NCBI GenBank assembly: GCA_009923855.1
Contig: RFST01000002.1
Location: forward strand, 1 to 55,140
From: Actinomycetota bacterium
GTDB taxonomy: Bacteria > Actinomycetota > Acidimicrobiia > Acidimicrobiales > Ilumatobacteraceae
Direction: 5' to 3'
DNA length: 55,140 bases
Part shown: positions 9,730-21,927 of the stretch, piece by piece
Layout: every line of letters begins with the position of its first letter
Numbering within the stretch: the stretch's first letter is position 1
Made by a program: the position numbers and the translations under genes
The notes under the pieces: generated by a model
The model's database searches: none
What the model saw: the letters and a program-made list of their open reading frames with translations, nothing else
Told to the model about the DNA's origin: nothing

Positions 9730-11325
9730 ATGGCTGAACTCACGATCTCCGCCGCCGATATCGCGGCGGCCATCACGAAAAACCTCGAGGGCTACGAGCC
9801 CTCTGTCGAGGCCCGAACTGTGGGCCGTGTCGTCGAGATCGGCGACGGTATTGCCCGCGTGTCCGGGTTGCCCGACGCCGCCGTGAACGAACTCCTTGAG
9901 TTTGCCGACGGGTCGATGGGCCTGGCGCTGAACCTTGATGAGGACACGATCGGCGCGGTGGTTCTTGGTGCCGCAGAGGCCATCGAAGAAGGTCAGCCGG
10001 TGAAGGCAACGGGTCGAATCCTGTCCATCCCGGTGGGTGACGGTGTTCTCGGTCGCGTGGTGAACGCGCTTGGCGAGCCGGTTGACGGCCAGGGTGACCT
10101 GGTTGGCACCGAGTTGCGCCGCATGGAGATTCAGGCCCCCGGCATCATGGGTCGCAAGCCGGTTCACGAACCGCTCCAGACCGGTATCAAGGCCATCGAC
10201 GCCATGACTCCGATCGGTCGCGGTCAGCGCGAACTCATCATTGGCGATCGCAAGACGGGCAAGACCACGGTCGCAATCGACACGATCCTGAACCAGAAGG
10301 GCCAGGGCGTGAAGTGCATCTACGTCGCGATTGGCCAGAAGGGTTCGACGGTTGCCCAGACCGTGGAGACCCTGCGTCAAGCCGGCGCACTCGAGTACAC
10401 CGTGGTGGTGACGGCTCCTGCCGCGGACGCCGCACCGTTCAAGTACCTTGCCCCCTACGCCGGATGCGCGATGGGCCAGCACTGGATGGAAAAGGGCGAA
10501 CACGCCCTGGTGGTGTACGACGACTTGTCGAAGCAGGCTGAGGCCTACCGTCAGTTGTCGTTGCTGCTGCGCCGCCCGCCGGGCCGCGAGGCCTACCCAG
10601 GCGACGTCTTCTATCTCCACAGTCGGTTGTTGGAGCGCGCAGCGAAGCTGTCCGATGAGAACGGTGCGGGCTCGATGACCGCGCTGCCGATCATTGAGAC
10701 CAAGGGTGGCGACGTGTCAGCGTTCATCCCGACCAACGTGATCTCGATCACCGACGGTCAGGTGTACCTGCAGGACAACCTGTTCAAGTCGGGTGTTCGC
10801 CCTGCTGTCGACGTGGGCATCTCGGTGTCCCGTGTGGGTGGCGCTGCCCAGATCAAGTCGATGAAGTCGGTTGCCGGTACGTTGAAGCTCGACCTCGCTC
10901 AGTTCCGCGAGCTCGAGGCCTTCGCCACATTCGGCTCCGAACTCGACGCTGTGTCCAAAGCGCAGCTTGACCGTGGCTACCGCTTGGTGGAGTTGCTGAA
11001 GCAGTCGCTGAACAGCCCGATGTCGGTAGAGGAGCAGGTCGTGTCGCTCTTTGCCGGCACGAAGGGGTACCTCGACGACTTGGCGGTTGCTGACGTGCGA
11101 CGCTTCGAAGAAGAATTGCTGGACTTCGTTCGTACGCGCCACTCCGGTCTGCTCACCGAGATTCGCACTGCTGGCGTGCCCGATGCGCTTGCCGATGCGG
11201 TGCAATCCTTTAAAGCTGGCTTCCAGCGCTCCGACGCCGCTTCCGGCGTGGCGGTTGACCCGTCATCGGTTGACGCCGACGAGGTGGGCGACGCCGCATC
11301 CGACAAGACCCTCGCCACGGAGTGA
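9730..11325 (+). CDS. atpA: F0F1 ATP synthase subunit alpha
   Basis: [15 protein letters not shown] Walker [24 protein letters not shown]. Confidence 0.98.
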   Translation: MAELTISAADIAAAITKNLEGYEPSVEARTVGRVVEIGDGIARVSGLPDAAVNELLEFADGSMGLALNLDEDTIGAVVLGAAEAIEEGQPVKATGRILSIPVGDGVLGRVVNALGEPVDGQGDLVGTELRRMEIQAPGIMGRKPVHEPLQTGIKAIDAMTPIGRGQRELIIGDRKTGKTTVAIDTILNQKGQGVKCIYVAIGQKGSTVAQTVETLRQAGALEYTVVVTAPAADAAPFKYLAPYAGCAMGQHWMEKGEHALVVYDDLSKQAEAYRQLSLLLRRPPGREAYPGDVFYLHSRLLERAAKLSDENGAGSMTALPIIETKGGDVSAFIPTNVISITDGQVYLQDNLFKSGVRPAVDVGISVSRVGGAAQIKSMKSVAGTLKLDLAQFRELEAFATFGSELDAVSKAQLDRGYRLVELLKQSLNSPMSVEEQVVSLFAGTKGYLDDLAVADVRRFEEELLDFVRTRHSGLLTEIRTAGVPDALADAVQSFKAGFQRSDAASGVAVDPSSVDADEVGDAASDKTLATE

Positions 11326-11330
11326 TCTAG

Positions 11331-13741
<2,411 letters not shown>

Positions 13742-13744
13742 GTC

Positions 13745-14143
13745 ATGTCTGCCTCCTTCAGCGTCGAGGTGGTGTCTCCGGAGTCGGTGCTCTACTCCGG
13801 TGAGGCCACAATGGTGATCACCCGAACACTGGGTGGCGGCGAGATCGCCTTCCAGGCCGGGCATGCTCCATTTCTTGGCGCCCTTGACGCGAGCCACACG
13901 AGGGTGTTCCTCGTCGATGGCGCGGTGGAGGACATCGCTGTTCACGGTGGCTTTGTTGAGGTGAGCAACAACAAGGTGTCGCTGCTGTCCGACACCGCCG
14001 AGGTGGCCTCAGCCATCGATGTTGGGCGTGCCCGGGCGGCAAAAGAACGGGCCGAAGAACGACTGCGTCACGAACACGATGCGGAAGCGACCGCAGCTCT
14101 TGGGCGCGCAAACGCTCGTCTGAGCGCTGCCGGCCATTCCTGA
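13745..14143 (+). CDS. atpC: F0F1 ATP synthase subunit epsilon
   Basis: FSVEVVSPESVLYSGEATMVITRTLGGGEIAFQAGHAPFLGAL at the end of the atp operon. Confidence 0.94.
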   Translation: MSASFSVEVVSPESVLYSGEATMVITRTLGGGEIAFQAGHAPFLGALDASHTRVFLVDGAVEDIAVHGGFVEVSNNKVSLLSDTAEVASAIDVGRARAAKERAEERLRHEHDAEATAALGRANARLSAAGHS

Positions 14144-14159
14144 GCGTCGGCTCAGGAAT
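14136..14159. terminator. Perfect 10-bp palindrome between convergent atpC and glpX, possible bidirectional 3'-end hairpin
   Basis: ATTCCTGAGC GTCG GCTCAGGAAT; contains both stop codons; no following U-tract. Confidence 0.5.
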
Positions 14160-15150
14160 AATCGATCGCTGAGAATTCCTGCAGTTTGCGTACCCGGTGT
14201 CGGGCGTCGATAAAGCGAACGGTGCCGCTTCGTGAACGCATCACCAGGCTCTGGGTGCGGGCTCCGCGAGAGTCGAAGCGCACTCCGCGAAGCAACTGCC
14301 CATCGGTGAGGCCGGTGGCCGCGAAGAAACAGTTGTCGCCACGCACCAGGTCATCCTGGGTGAGGACCTGATCGAGGTCGTAGCCGGCAGAGATCATGGC
14401 CGAACGCTCCTCATCGGATTGGGGCGCGAGTCGTGCCTGGATCTCTCCGCCCATCGACTTCAAAGCGGCGGCCGAGATCACACCTTCTGGGGTGCCACCG
14501 ATGCCGAGTAGAACGTCGACACCGGCGTCGGGCCATGCGGACGCGATAGCGCCGTAGACGTCGCCGTCACGGATGAGCCGGATGCGGGCCCCGGAAGCAC
14601 GTACCTCGGCGATCAGGTCGGCGTGACGTGGTCGGTCGAGAATCACCACGGTCAGATCGCGAACCGTTGTGCGCTTTGATTTAGCGATCCACTTCAGGTT
14701 TTGCGTTGCGCTGGCGGTGATGTCGATGGCGTCCGCTGCGTCGGGGCCAACGGCGATCTTCTCCATGTAGAACGATGGACCTGGGTCGAACATCGATCCT
14801 CGTTCACCAACGGCAATAACTGACAGTGCGTTCGTGAGGCCGTGCGCGGTCAGGGTGGTGCCGTCGATCGGATCGACAGCGACATCGACGTGAGGTTCGC
14901 TGCCATCGCCAACGACCTCTCCGTTGTAGAGCATCGGTGCGTCGTCTTTTTCACCTTCACCGATGATGACTACACCGTTCATCTGCACCGTCGACAGGCT
15001 GAGGCGCATGGCATCGACGGCGGCCGCATCGGCACCCTCTTTGTCGCCGCGGCCGACCCAGCGCGCGGCGGCAAGAGCTGCGGACTCGGTTACGCGGACG
15101 AGTTCAAGAGCGAGGTTGCGATCGGGACGCTGGGCGGCGGGGTTTGCCAT
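14152..15150 (-). CDS. glpX: Class II fructose-1,6-bisphosphatase
   Basis: [66 protein letters not shown]. Start ATG 15150 chosen because TACGGT lies 6 nt upstream. Confidence 0.95.
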   Translation of the reverse strand: MANPAAQRPDRNLALELVRVTESAALAAARWVGRGDKEGADAAAVDAMRLSLSTVQMNGVVIIGEGEKDDAPMLYNGEVVGDGSEPHVDVAVDPIDGTTLTAHGLTNALSVIAVGERGSMFDPGPSFYMEKIAVGPDAADAIDITASATQNLKWIAKSKRTTVRDLTVVILDRPRHADLIAEVRASGARIRLIRDGDVYGAIASAWPDAGVDVLLGIGGTPEGVISAAALKSMGGEIQARLAPQSDEERSAMISAGYDLDQVLTQDDLVRGDNCFFAATGLTDGQLLRGVRFDSRGARTQSLVMRSRSGTVRFIDARHRVRKLQEFSAIDYS

Positions 15151-15186
15151 GGGCACACCGTAGTGCGGTGCGGTACCGTCGCCGTC

Positions 15187-16968
15187 ATGGGTGCGGTGCC
15201 GATCGAGCTGCTTCTATCGGGCCGAGACCTGACCGAGGCCCGAATCGATCCGACGGGGTCGCGCGTGTCGGTGGTGGCACGCATGTCCGGTGGGCCGACT
15301 CGGTTGCTTCTGGTGCCTGTCGATGGTGGGCCTGAACGCGAGGTAGCTGTTGGCGTCGACATCGCTGCCGGGCGTGGCGATGGTGGAGGTGCGACCGCGT
15401 GGATGCCCAGTGGTGATGCCGTGGTGGTGGCTGGTCGCGACGGCGAGCTGTACCTTGCGGACCTTCGCGGGGGCTCGCGGCCGCTCACGGCGCGCGGGCG
15501 CTCGACGCGCATGCCCGCGGTTAGTGCCGATGGGCGTTATGTGGTGTCTGTGGTGGACGAAGCCGAGGTGTGGCTGACCGACCTGCACACCGATCGTGAA
15601 TACCGAATTGACGACGGGGAACACGACTTCTGCATGGATCCGGCTATCCGGGTCGTCGATGGAGACATCGATGTGTGCTGGCAGGCGTGGTCGATACCAC
15701 ACATGGCGTGGGACCGATCGGTGATCGTGCGCTGCGTCATGGCCGGGCCGGATGGTCCTGCTCGACGTACGCTGGTTGGCGCCGCCCAGACCACCCAGCC
15801 GCGATTTCTGGCTGATGGATCTCTGGGCTGTCTGCGCGATGACCACGGATGGCTCAATGTGTGGATTGATGACCATGCGTTGGTCGATGAACCCTGTGAA
15901 CATGGCAATCCGACATGGGGCCCGGGCGCTGTCTCCTTCACCGGGTCGCCGTCGGCGAGCGCGGTCGCCATCTGCCGCAACGAGGCTGGCTTCGGCAGGC
16001 TCGTCCTGGTTGACCGATGCAGCGGTGCGACCGTCGACATCGGCCGCGGTGTGCACTCATCGCTGTCGTGGGCGGGGGAGCACCTGGTCGCGATCCGCAG
16101 TGGGGCTCGCACTCCAACGCAGGTCGTGTCGTATCGCGTGGGCGACGACTACGCCGATGCTGCCGTGCACCGCACCACATTGATGGTGGGCCCCGCTGGT
16201 GGCTGGGAGTCGTACGGGTTGCCGGAGCCCGAGGTGCACCGTGTGAATGGGCCCGCCGGGGCGGTGTTCCTGCGTCGATATGCAGCGGGTGGCGGAATTG
16301 CTCTGGTGATGGTGCACGGAGGCCCGACCGATCAGTGGCGTGTGGAGTTCAACCCCCGAATTGCCTACTGGTGGTCGCGTGGCGTGGACGTGGTGGTGGT
16401 CGACCCTCGCGGCACGACAGGCCATGGTCGAGAGTTCGCGCAGGCCCTTCGCGGTGGGTGGGGAGTGCACGACGTCGTCGATGTGCGCGCTGCCATCGAT
16501 CATGTGCACACCGCCGGGTGGGCGTCACCTGCGACCACGGCTGTGGCCGGGTCGTCATCGGGAGGGTTGACGGTTCTGGGGGTACTGTGCTCTGCCACGC
16601 CGCCGGTGGTTGCGGGGGTGGCCACGTACCCCGTGAGTGATCTTGCAGCCCTACTCAACGTCGATCATCGCTACGAGGCTCATTACCCCCTTGGATTGGT
16701 CGGCCCGGTCGGCGACCCGGCCTACGACATCGGTTCGCCGATGATGCATATCGGGCGATTGGGCACACCGCTGTTGCTCCTGCACGGCACCGACGACCCG
16801 GTGGTGCCGATTGAGCAGAGTCGCCGCCTTGTGGCGGGTGCTCCCGATGGCCTGATCGACTACCACGAGTTCGAGGGCGAAGGGCATGGGTTCTCCGCAC
16901 CGGCGTCGCGTCGCCGCGAGTTCGAACTGATGGAGAGGTTCCTCGGCGAACATATTGGGTCAAGGTGA
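15187..16968 (+). CDS. S9 family peptidase (prolyl oligopeptidase-like)
   Basis: C-terminal alpha/beta hydrolase: [81 protein letters not shown]. Start trimmed from ORF 14842 to ATG 15187 (TACCGT 7 nt upstream; longer ORF overlaps glpX antisense). Confidence 0.9.
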   Translation: MGAVPIELLLSGRDLTEARIDPTGSRVSVVARMSGGPTRLLLVPVDGGPEREVAVGVDIAAGRGDGGGATAWMPSGDAVVVAGRDGELYLADLRGGSRPLTARGRSTRMPAVSADGRYVVSVVDEAEVWLTDLHTDREYRIDDGEHDFCMDPAIRVVDGDIDVCWQAWSIPHMAWDRSVIVRCVMAGPDGPARRTLVGAAQTTQPRFLADGSLGCLRDDHGWLNVWIDDHALVDEPCEHGNPTWGPGAVSFTGSPSASAVAICRNEAGFGRLVLVDRCSGATVDIGRGVHSSLSWAGEHLVAIRSGARTPTQVVSYRVGDDYADAAVHRTTLMVGPAGGWESYGLPEPEVHRVNGPAGAVFLRRYAAGGGIALVMVHGGPTDQWRVEFNPRIAYWWSRGVDVVVVDPRGTTGHGREFAQALRGGWGVHDVVDVRAAIDHVHTAGWASPATTAVAGSSSGGLTVLGVLCSATPPVVAGVATYPVSDLAALLNVDHRYEAHYPLGLVGPVGDPAYDIGSPMMHIGRLGTPLLLLHGTDDPVVPIEQSRRLVAGAPDGLIDYHEFEGEGHGFSAPASRRREFELMERFLGEHIGSR

Positions 16969-17007
16969 CGGCCACGCCGGTCTCCGGTCGCGGGCTAGCC
17001 TGCCAAC

Positions 17008-17724
17008 GTGGATGACACTGGCGAGTTCCGCCCCGACGATCCTGACACCGTCGTGGTGCACTATGACCTTGGCGTCTGGGATATCGACCAGCGGTCCGCG
17101 TTGGCCGAGGCACTCGCCGCTGCCGGAATCGAACATGTGTGGAACGGCGATGAGTTGCTGATTCCCGAGCATGTTGAAGAACAGACCGATGCGGTTTTCG
17201 AGCGTCTTGAGGCAGAAATTGGGCCGTTCCCGGAACTGCTAGCACCAGATGAGGACGGCACCGAATTTCAACTCGATGAGTGGTCGGCGGCCGAGCGCTC
17301 GTCGTTGAGCAGTGCGTTGGTCGATGCCCAGATCCCGCATCGATGGGAGGGCACATCGGTGGTGGTGGCCGCTGATGCAGAACAGGTGGTTGACGAACTT
17401 CTCGATGCGATCGAGGCTGGCGATGTGGCAAATCTGGATGTAGACGCCGATGCTGCACCGGATGGGATCTTGTCGGTGGTGTTCTCGATCGCCGACCGCC
17501 TGGCACGCGATGTGAATGCCTCTGGAGCACGGATGGAACTGTTCGATCTCGTCCCGCAGGTTCGCTCTGCGGGTGCCCCCTTCGGCATCACCACCCGGGT
17601 GTGGGACACGGTTGTGGCGCACGCCGAACAGCTGTGCGCGGCGTTCACGGCCGACGATTTCGATCCCGCGGACGTCACGACAGCGGCGGGTGACCTGCGC
17701 GACACCTGCCGACCCTGGGTCTGA
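17008..17724 (+). CDS. Acidic protein of unknown function with two internally similar N-terminal segments
   Basis: GTG start with TAGCCT 6 nt upstream; segments YDLGVWDIDQRSALAEALAAAGIEHVWNGDELLI and FQLDEWSAAERSSLSSALVDAQIPHRWEGTSVVV are similar. Confidence 0.7.
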   Translation: MDDTGEFRPDDPDTVVVHYDLGVWDIDQRSALAEALAAAGIEHVWNGDELLIPEHVEEQTDAVFERLEAEIGPFPELLAPDEDGTEFQLDEWSAAERSSLSSALVDAQIPHRWEGTSVVVAADAEQVVDELLDAIEAGDVANLDVDADAAPDGILSVVFSIADRLARDVNASGARMELFDLVPQVRSAGAPFGITTRVWDTVVAHAEQLCAAFTADDFDPADVTTAAGDLRDTCRPWV

Positions 17725-17790
17725 TCACGCCCCCGGATGCGTCTGTGAGCACAATCCGACGGCGCCATGGTTGGCCGGTACGCTCCGAAC

Positions 17791-18498
17791 GTGCTGCTCG
17801 CCGAAATCGAGGTCTACCACAGCCGGCCGGCGCAGCCGACCCGCCGACTGTCGCTCGGTGCGCTCGACCTGCCGGTCGATCCGTCGCCGGGTCTCGGCGG
17901 CTTGTTGCTCGGCGCGGTGGTCGCGCGTCACAGCCGCGAGCTATCTGTTGACGACCTGCTCGAGGTGACGCATCTGTTGCGCCAGGTGGAGCGTGGCGAG
18001 CGTGTGGTGCAACCGCGTTTGCGGCACCGCTACCAGATCGATCGTCACGGCCTTGCGGTGAGCCGCCATCGGCTCGAGTCCGACGGCGATGAGATCCGCT
18101 TCGACTTCGGGACCACGGGCACCGACCTCGCGCAGGTGCTGGGGGCGGTGTACGCCCTCGAACGCCTCGCCATGGAGCATCGTCGCACCATTGCGCCCCT
18201 GCTCGACCGAGCAACCAGATGGCGTGGCCCGATCGGCGCCTCATTGATCCAGCATCTGGCGGGCGCGCGCAGTAGCGAGCTGTCGGCTCTGGCCGACCCG
18301 CGTGGATGGGCGATGAACATCTTGGGGCTTGACCCAACCGGTCCGACACCCGATCGGCGTGATGTCATGCGGTGCTACCGGGCGCGAATGCGCGAGATTC
18401 ACCCGGACCACGGCGGGGACAGCACCGATGCCTCCACCTCGATCATCGAGTTGAACGAGGCGCGGCGCATTCTCACCGACCCACTTGTCGCGGTGTGA
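17791..18498 (+). CDS. J-domain protein (C-terminal J domain)
   Basis: C-terminus AMNILGLDPTGPTPDRRDVMRCYRARMREIHPDHGGDSTDASTSIIELNEARRIL with HPD motif. GTG 17791 preferred over 17767 because TACGCT lies 6 nt upstream. Confidence 0.75.
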   Translation: MLLAEIEVYHSRPAQPTRRLSLGALDLPVDPSPGLGGLLLGAVVARHSRELSVDDLLEVTHLLRQVERGERVVQPRLRHRYQIDRHGLAVSRHRLESDGDEIRFDFGTTGTDLAQVLGAVYALERLAMEHRRTIAPLLDRATRWRGPIGASLIQHLAGARSSELSALADPRGWAMNILGLDPTGPTPDRRDVMRCYRARMREIHPDHGGDSTDASTSIIELNEARRILTDPLVAV

Positions 18499-18554
18499 TG
18501 TCACCGCGGCCCCGCGTTGCCGCGATCACTCCGGGCATGCACAGCGCCGACCGC

Positions 18555-20084
18555 TTAATCGACGTCGTTCAGATCTTCGAGTTCGCGATGAGCTGTCTCT
18601 GGAAGTGCCCGTACCATCACGACGGCAAGCAGCTGACCGAGCGCCAACAGCGCCATCACCCGGCCGTGGCTCCAGCCCGCATCGAGGAGCACGCCGGCAC
18701 TCAACAGACCGACAACGCCGGCGACCAGAGCCACCAGGGTGAGAAGACCTGATGCTCGTGCCCGTGCACCGGTCGGGAACAATTCGGTGCGATAGACGGC
18801 GATCGCGGGGTAGGCGATGCCGCCGAGCAACCCTCCGAGGAAGGTGGCCCCCCACATCGGCGGACCACCGATGGCGAACGACAGCACGACGCCCACCGCG
18901 GCGAACGGCAGGGCACCCGCGATCACCCGTCGTCGCCCACTGCTGTCGGCGGCACGCCCACCGATCATCAACCCCACGGCTGCGGGGGTGGCGGTGCAGA
19001 GAGTGAAGATCGCGATCAGGCTGGCCGAGTAGCCGCGTTCATCGTCGAGGTAGCCGTTCTGAAAGAAACTGGCTGGAGCCACGAGGATGTTGACCCCAAC
19101 AGCGATGGCGGCAAGAACGGCGAAACGTGACCGATCGATGGGGGTGCGGCGCAGATGGGGACGGACGAATCGCTGGGTTTCGGGCAGGCGTCGGGTGAGG
19201 TCGACCGCGACCGCCAGCCAGATCAGTGCGACCACGTAGACCCAACGCCATCCCGCATCTCCAAGGTCGGCAAGCGGCAGGGCTGCCACGGCAATACCGG
19301 CACCCAACCCGTTGGCGAGCGCGAGAAGGCCAACCGCGTGGGCGCGAGAGTTGCGTGGCATCTCCTCGGCCGCAATCACCGCGATCAAGAAATCGACGGC
19401 GAGTCCCAGCGGACGCCCGATGGCCTGCGTGACGACGAGCAGGCCGAAATTCGGTGCAAGTGCTCCCAATGCGGTGATGGTTGGTGCCGACCATGCAGCG
19501 ATCAGCACAGCCCGACGTCGGCCGATTCGGTCGCCGGCGACCGCGAGGGGAATCGTGATGATGATGCCGGCTCGCACGAGTGACCCGGCAACCCCGACGC
19601 CGGTGTTACCCACCCCAAAATCGTCAGCAGCGAAGGCGACCGTCTGGGTGAACAAGGTGTTGGTGAACGCTGATGCCATGGCGGCTGCTGCGAGTAAACC
19701 CAGGATGCGCACGGTCCGAGCATCGAGTCGATCCGGCGGTGCCCACCACGGCATCGACCCGCGTGGGGGGCGGTGCCGCACCGTGTGCGCGACCGCCAGC
19801 GCGTAGAGCCAACCAAACCACGGCACCTCGATGCGGTAGGACGTGACCTCATGGACCTGCCCGTCAGGGCTGGTGCTGACCCGACGTTCCCAGTGGGTGA
19901 ACGGACCGTGTGCTTGATGAAATACCGCGTCGGAGGATGCGTATGCGGACGACTGAGGGTCGTCACCTGGGTCGTTTGCTACGACAACCTCGGCGACGAC
20001 GTCCTCGCGGGGCGTCAGCGCTGCGGGGCCTCGCGGGTCTCCGGCGGGCCAGGTGGTGCGCTGGGTGCGCTGTCCGACCGGCAC
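18555..20084 (-). CDS. MFS transporter with about 110-residue N-terminal extension
   Basis: Multiple TMs; GDRIGRRRAVLIAAWSAP between TM2 and TM3; sugar-porter-like motif later (SSGRRRVIAG; VYRTELFPTGARARASGL). Confidence 0.85.
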   Translation of the reverse strand: MPVGQRTQRTTWPAGDPRGPAALTPREDVVAEVVVANDPGDDPQSSAYASSDAVFHQAHGPFTHWERRVSTSPDGQVHEVTSYRIEVPWFGWLYALAVAHTVRHRPPRGSMPWWAPPDRLDARTVRILGLLAAAAMASAFTNTLFTQTVAFAADDFGVGNTGVGVAGSLVRAGIIITIPLAVAGDRIGRRRAVLIAAWSAPTITALGALAPNFGLLVVTQAIGRPLGLAVDFLIAVIAAEEMPRNSRAHAVGLLALANGLGAGIAVAALPLADLGDAGWRWVYVVALIWLAVAVDLTRRLPETQRFVRPHLRRTPIDRSRFAVLAAIAVGVNILVAPASFFQNGYLDDERGYSASLIAIFTLCTATPAAVGLMIGGRAADSSGRRRVIAGALPFAAVGVVLSFAIGGPPMWGATFLGGLLGGIAYPAIAVYRTELFPTGARARASGLLTLVALVAGVVGLLSAGVLLDAGWSHGRVMALLALGQLLAVVMVRALPETAHRELEDLNDVD

Positions 20085-20105
20085 GGCGGGAGCATACTGG
20101 GGTCC

Positions 20106-21425
20106 GTGACGAGCGACCTCGGGGGCCCCGATCTCACCGGTGACCGTATCGAGGTGCGTTCCTCGGGGCCGCTCGAGGGCACCTTGGTGGTGCCGGGCGC
20201 GAAGAATTCAGTGTTGAAACTGATGGCCGCAGCGCTGCTATGCGACGGCACCACCCGGTTGACAAACGTGCCCCGGATCGCCGATGTGGACATCATGGGT
20301 GATCTCTTGGCCCACATCGGACTCCGGGTGAGCCGGCCGAGCCCTGATCGTGTTGAACTCACGAATGACGGGAACATCACGCCGGAGGCGCCGTATCGGC
20401 TGGTCGAGCGCATCAGGGCGTCGATCAATGTGCTCGGTCCGCTACTCGGTCGCTACGGGCGGGTGGTGCTGTCGATGCCGGGCGGAGACGACTTCGGATC
20501 ACGGCCGATCGACATGCATGTCGACGGGCTCCGCATGATGGGCGCAGAGTTCAAGTTTGCGCACGGCGAACTGACGGCCACGGCCGACCGACTGAGGGGT
20601 GCGCGCATCGTGTTCGACTACCCCAGCGTTGGGGCCACAGAGAACATCGTGATGGCCGCGGTGACCGCCGAGGGCGACACCGTCATCGATGGCGCAGCGC
20701 GTGAGCCCGAGGTGGTGGACCTGTGCCGGCTACTCGTGTCGATGGGTGCCGATATCTCTGGAATCGGCACGGCTGAACTACGTATTCGCGGCGTGGGGCG
20801 CGACGAGCTGCGACCGGCAGAGCATCACACGGTCTCGGACCGCATCCAAGCCGCCACCTATATCGCATCGGTCGCGGTCAGCGGTGGTCATCTCACCATG
20901 CTCGATGCTCGGGCTGATGACATGGAGATGTTCGTTCGCCGGTGTCGCGATATGGGGATCGAGATCTCCGCCGGCACGGCGATGTTGGGTGACCGGGAGG
21001 TGCCGTCTATGTCGGTGACCTCCACCGGGCGTCTGCGTGCTGTCGACGTGCAGACCCTGCCCTATCCCGGCGTGGCCACGGACTACAAGCCCCTGATCGT
21101 CACCATGTTGAGCGTTGCCGATGGCGTTGGAGTGGTGACCGAGAATCTCTACCCCGGACGGTTTCGCTACGTGGAAGAACTGATGCGTCTGGGCGCCGAT
21201 ATCACCACCACAGGCCATCACGCGGCTGTTCGAGGTCGGCCTCGGTTGTCGGGTGCACCGGTGCGAGCGCACGATATCCGCGCGGGTGCGGCGATGGTGG
21301 TGGCCGGCCTGGCCGCGGAAGGCACCACGACCATCACCGGGGTGCATCACATCGATCGTGGTTACGACGACCTCACGGGCCGCCTCGCTGGGGTTGGCGC
21401 CGACATCGTGCGTCGACACGGCTGA
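20106..21425 (+). CDS. murA: UDP-N-acetylglucosamine 1-carboxyvinyltransferase (Asp-type active site)
   Basis: GPLEGTLVVPGAKNSVLKLMAAALL; SMPGGDDFGSRPIDMHVDGL; FDYPSVGATENIVMAA; TLPYPGVATDYKP. GTG 20106 start; ORF extends further upstream but overlaps the MFS gene. Confidence 0.93.
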   Translation: MTSDLGGPDLTGDRIEVRSSGPLEGTLVVPGAKNSVLKLMAAALLCDGTTRLTNVPRIADVDIMGDLLAHIGLRVSRPSPDRVELTNDGNITPEAPYRLVERIRASINVLGPLLGRYGRVVLSMPGGDDFGSRPIDMHVDGLRMMGAEFKFAHGELTATADRLRGARIVFDYPSVGATENIVMAAVTAEGDTVIDGAAREPEVVDLCRLLVSMGADISGIGTAELRIRGVGRDELRPAEHHTVSDRIQAATYIASVAVSGGHLTMLDARADDMEMFVRRCRDMGIEISAGTAMLGDREVPSMSVTSTGRLRAVDVQTLPYPGVATDYKPLIVTMLSVADGVGVVTENLYPGRFRYVEELMRLGADITTTGHHAAVRGRPRLSGAPVRAHDIRAGAAMVVAGLAAEGTTTITGVHHIDRGYDDLTGRLAGVGADIVRRHG

Positions 21426-21438
21426 GGTTCATCCGTTG

Positions 21439-21600
21439 TCAGTTACACCTGTTGTTGTCGTCGACCTCGCTGTTGGGTGTGGCCGCGGCGGCTGCGCGCT
21501 CCACACGTCGTTTCACCACGGCCAGTAAGCCGACGACGACGACGATTGGTCCGGCGATCAACAGGAGTTCATCCCAGCCGCCTTGATGTGCCAAGGTCAC
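21439..21600 (-). CDS. Small single-TM protein of unknown function
   Basis: GTG start gives MTLAHQGGWDELLLIAGPIVVVVGLLAVVKRRVERAAAAATPNSEVDDNNRCN. Confidence 0.45.
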   Translation of the reverse strand: MTLAHQGGWDELLLIAGPIVVVVGLLAVVKRRVERAAAAATPNSEVDDNNRCN

Positions 21601-21681
21601 GGTTGCGACGGTTCTGAAACCCACAGTGCGAAGGGTACGGGATGCGTCGACGGTCCCGTCGGCTGGTTGAATGGGGAGCCC

Positions 21682-21927
21682 ATGCGAAGCAAGGTCGAAG
21701 CAACGATCGAAGTCATCCGTCCGGCGCTGCAAGCCGATGGTGGTGATATCGAACTGGTGGATGTGAACGAGGACACCGGTGTGGTGACCGTTCGCCTAGT
21801 CGGTGCGTGCGGAACCTGTCCGGTCAGCACCGATACGTTGAAGGGCGGAGTGGAGCGCATCATGCGTGACCGCATCGATGGAGTTACCGAGGTCATCGAC
21901 CTGTCGCAGACAGAGAACGCAATCTGA
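21682..21927 (+). CDS. NifU-like (Nfu) Fe-S scaffold domain protein
   Basis: IRPALQADGGDIELVDVNEDTGVVTVRLVGACGTCPVSTDTLKGGVERIM with CxxC. Confidence 0.9.
   Translation: MRSKVEATIEVIRPALQADGGDIELVDVNEDTGVVTVRLVGACGTCPVSTDTLKGGVERIMRDRIDGVTEVIDLSQTENAI

Noticed and set aside
9667-10620. 317-aa minus ORF opposite atpA
   Set aside because: Antisense of a highly conserved gene; no recognisable protein features.
14842-15186. N-terminal extension of the S9 peptidase ORF
   Set aside because: Lies antisense to glpX; ATG 15187 with TACCGT 7 nt upstream and peptidase-like sequence from there onward fits better.
19773-20105. Upstream extension of the murA ORF
   Set aside because: Antisense to the MFS N-terminus; MurA homology starts shortly after GTG 20106.
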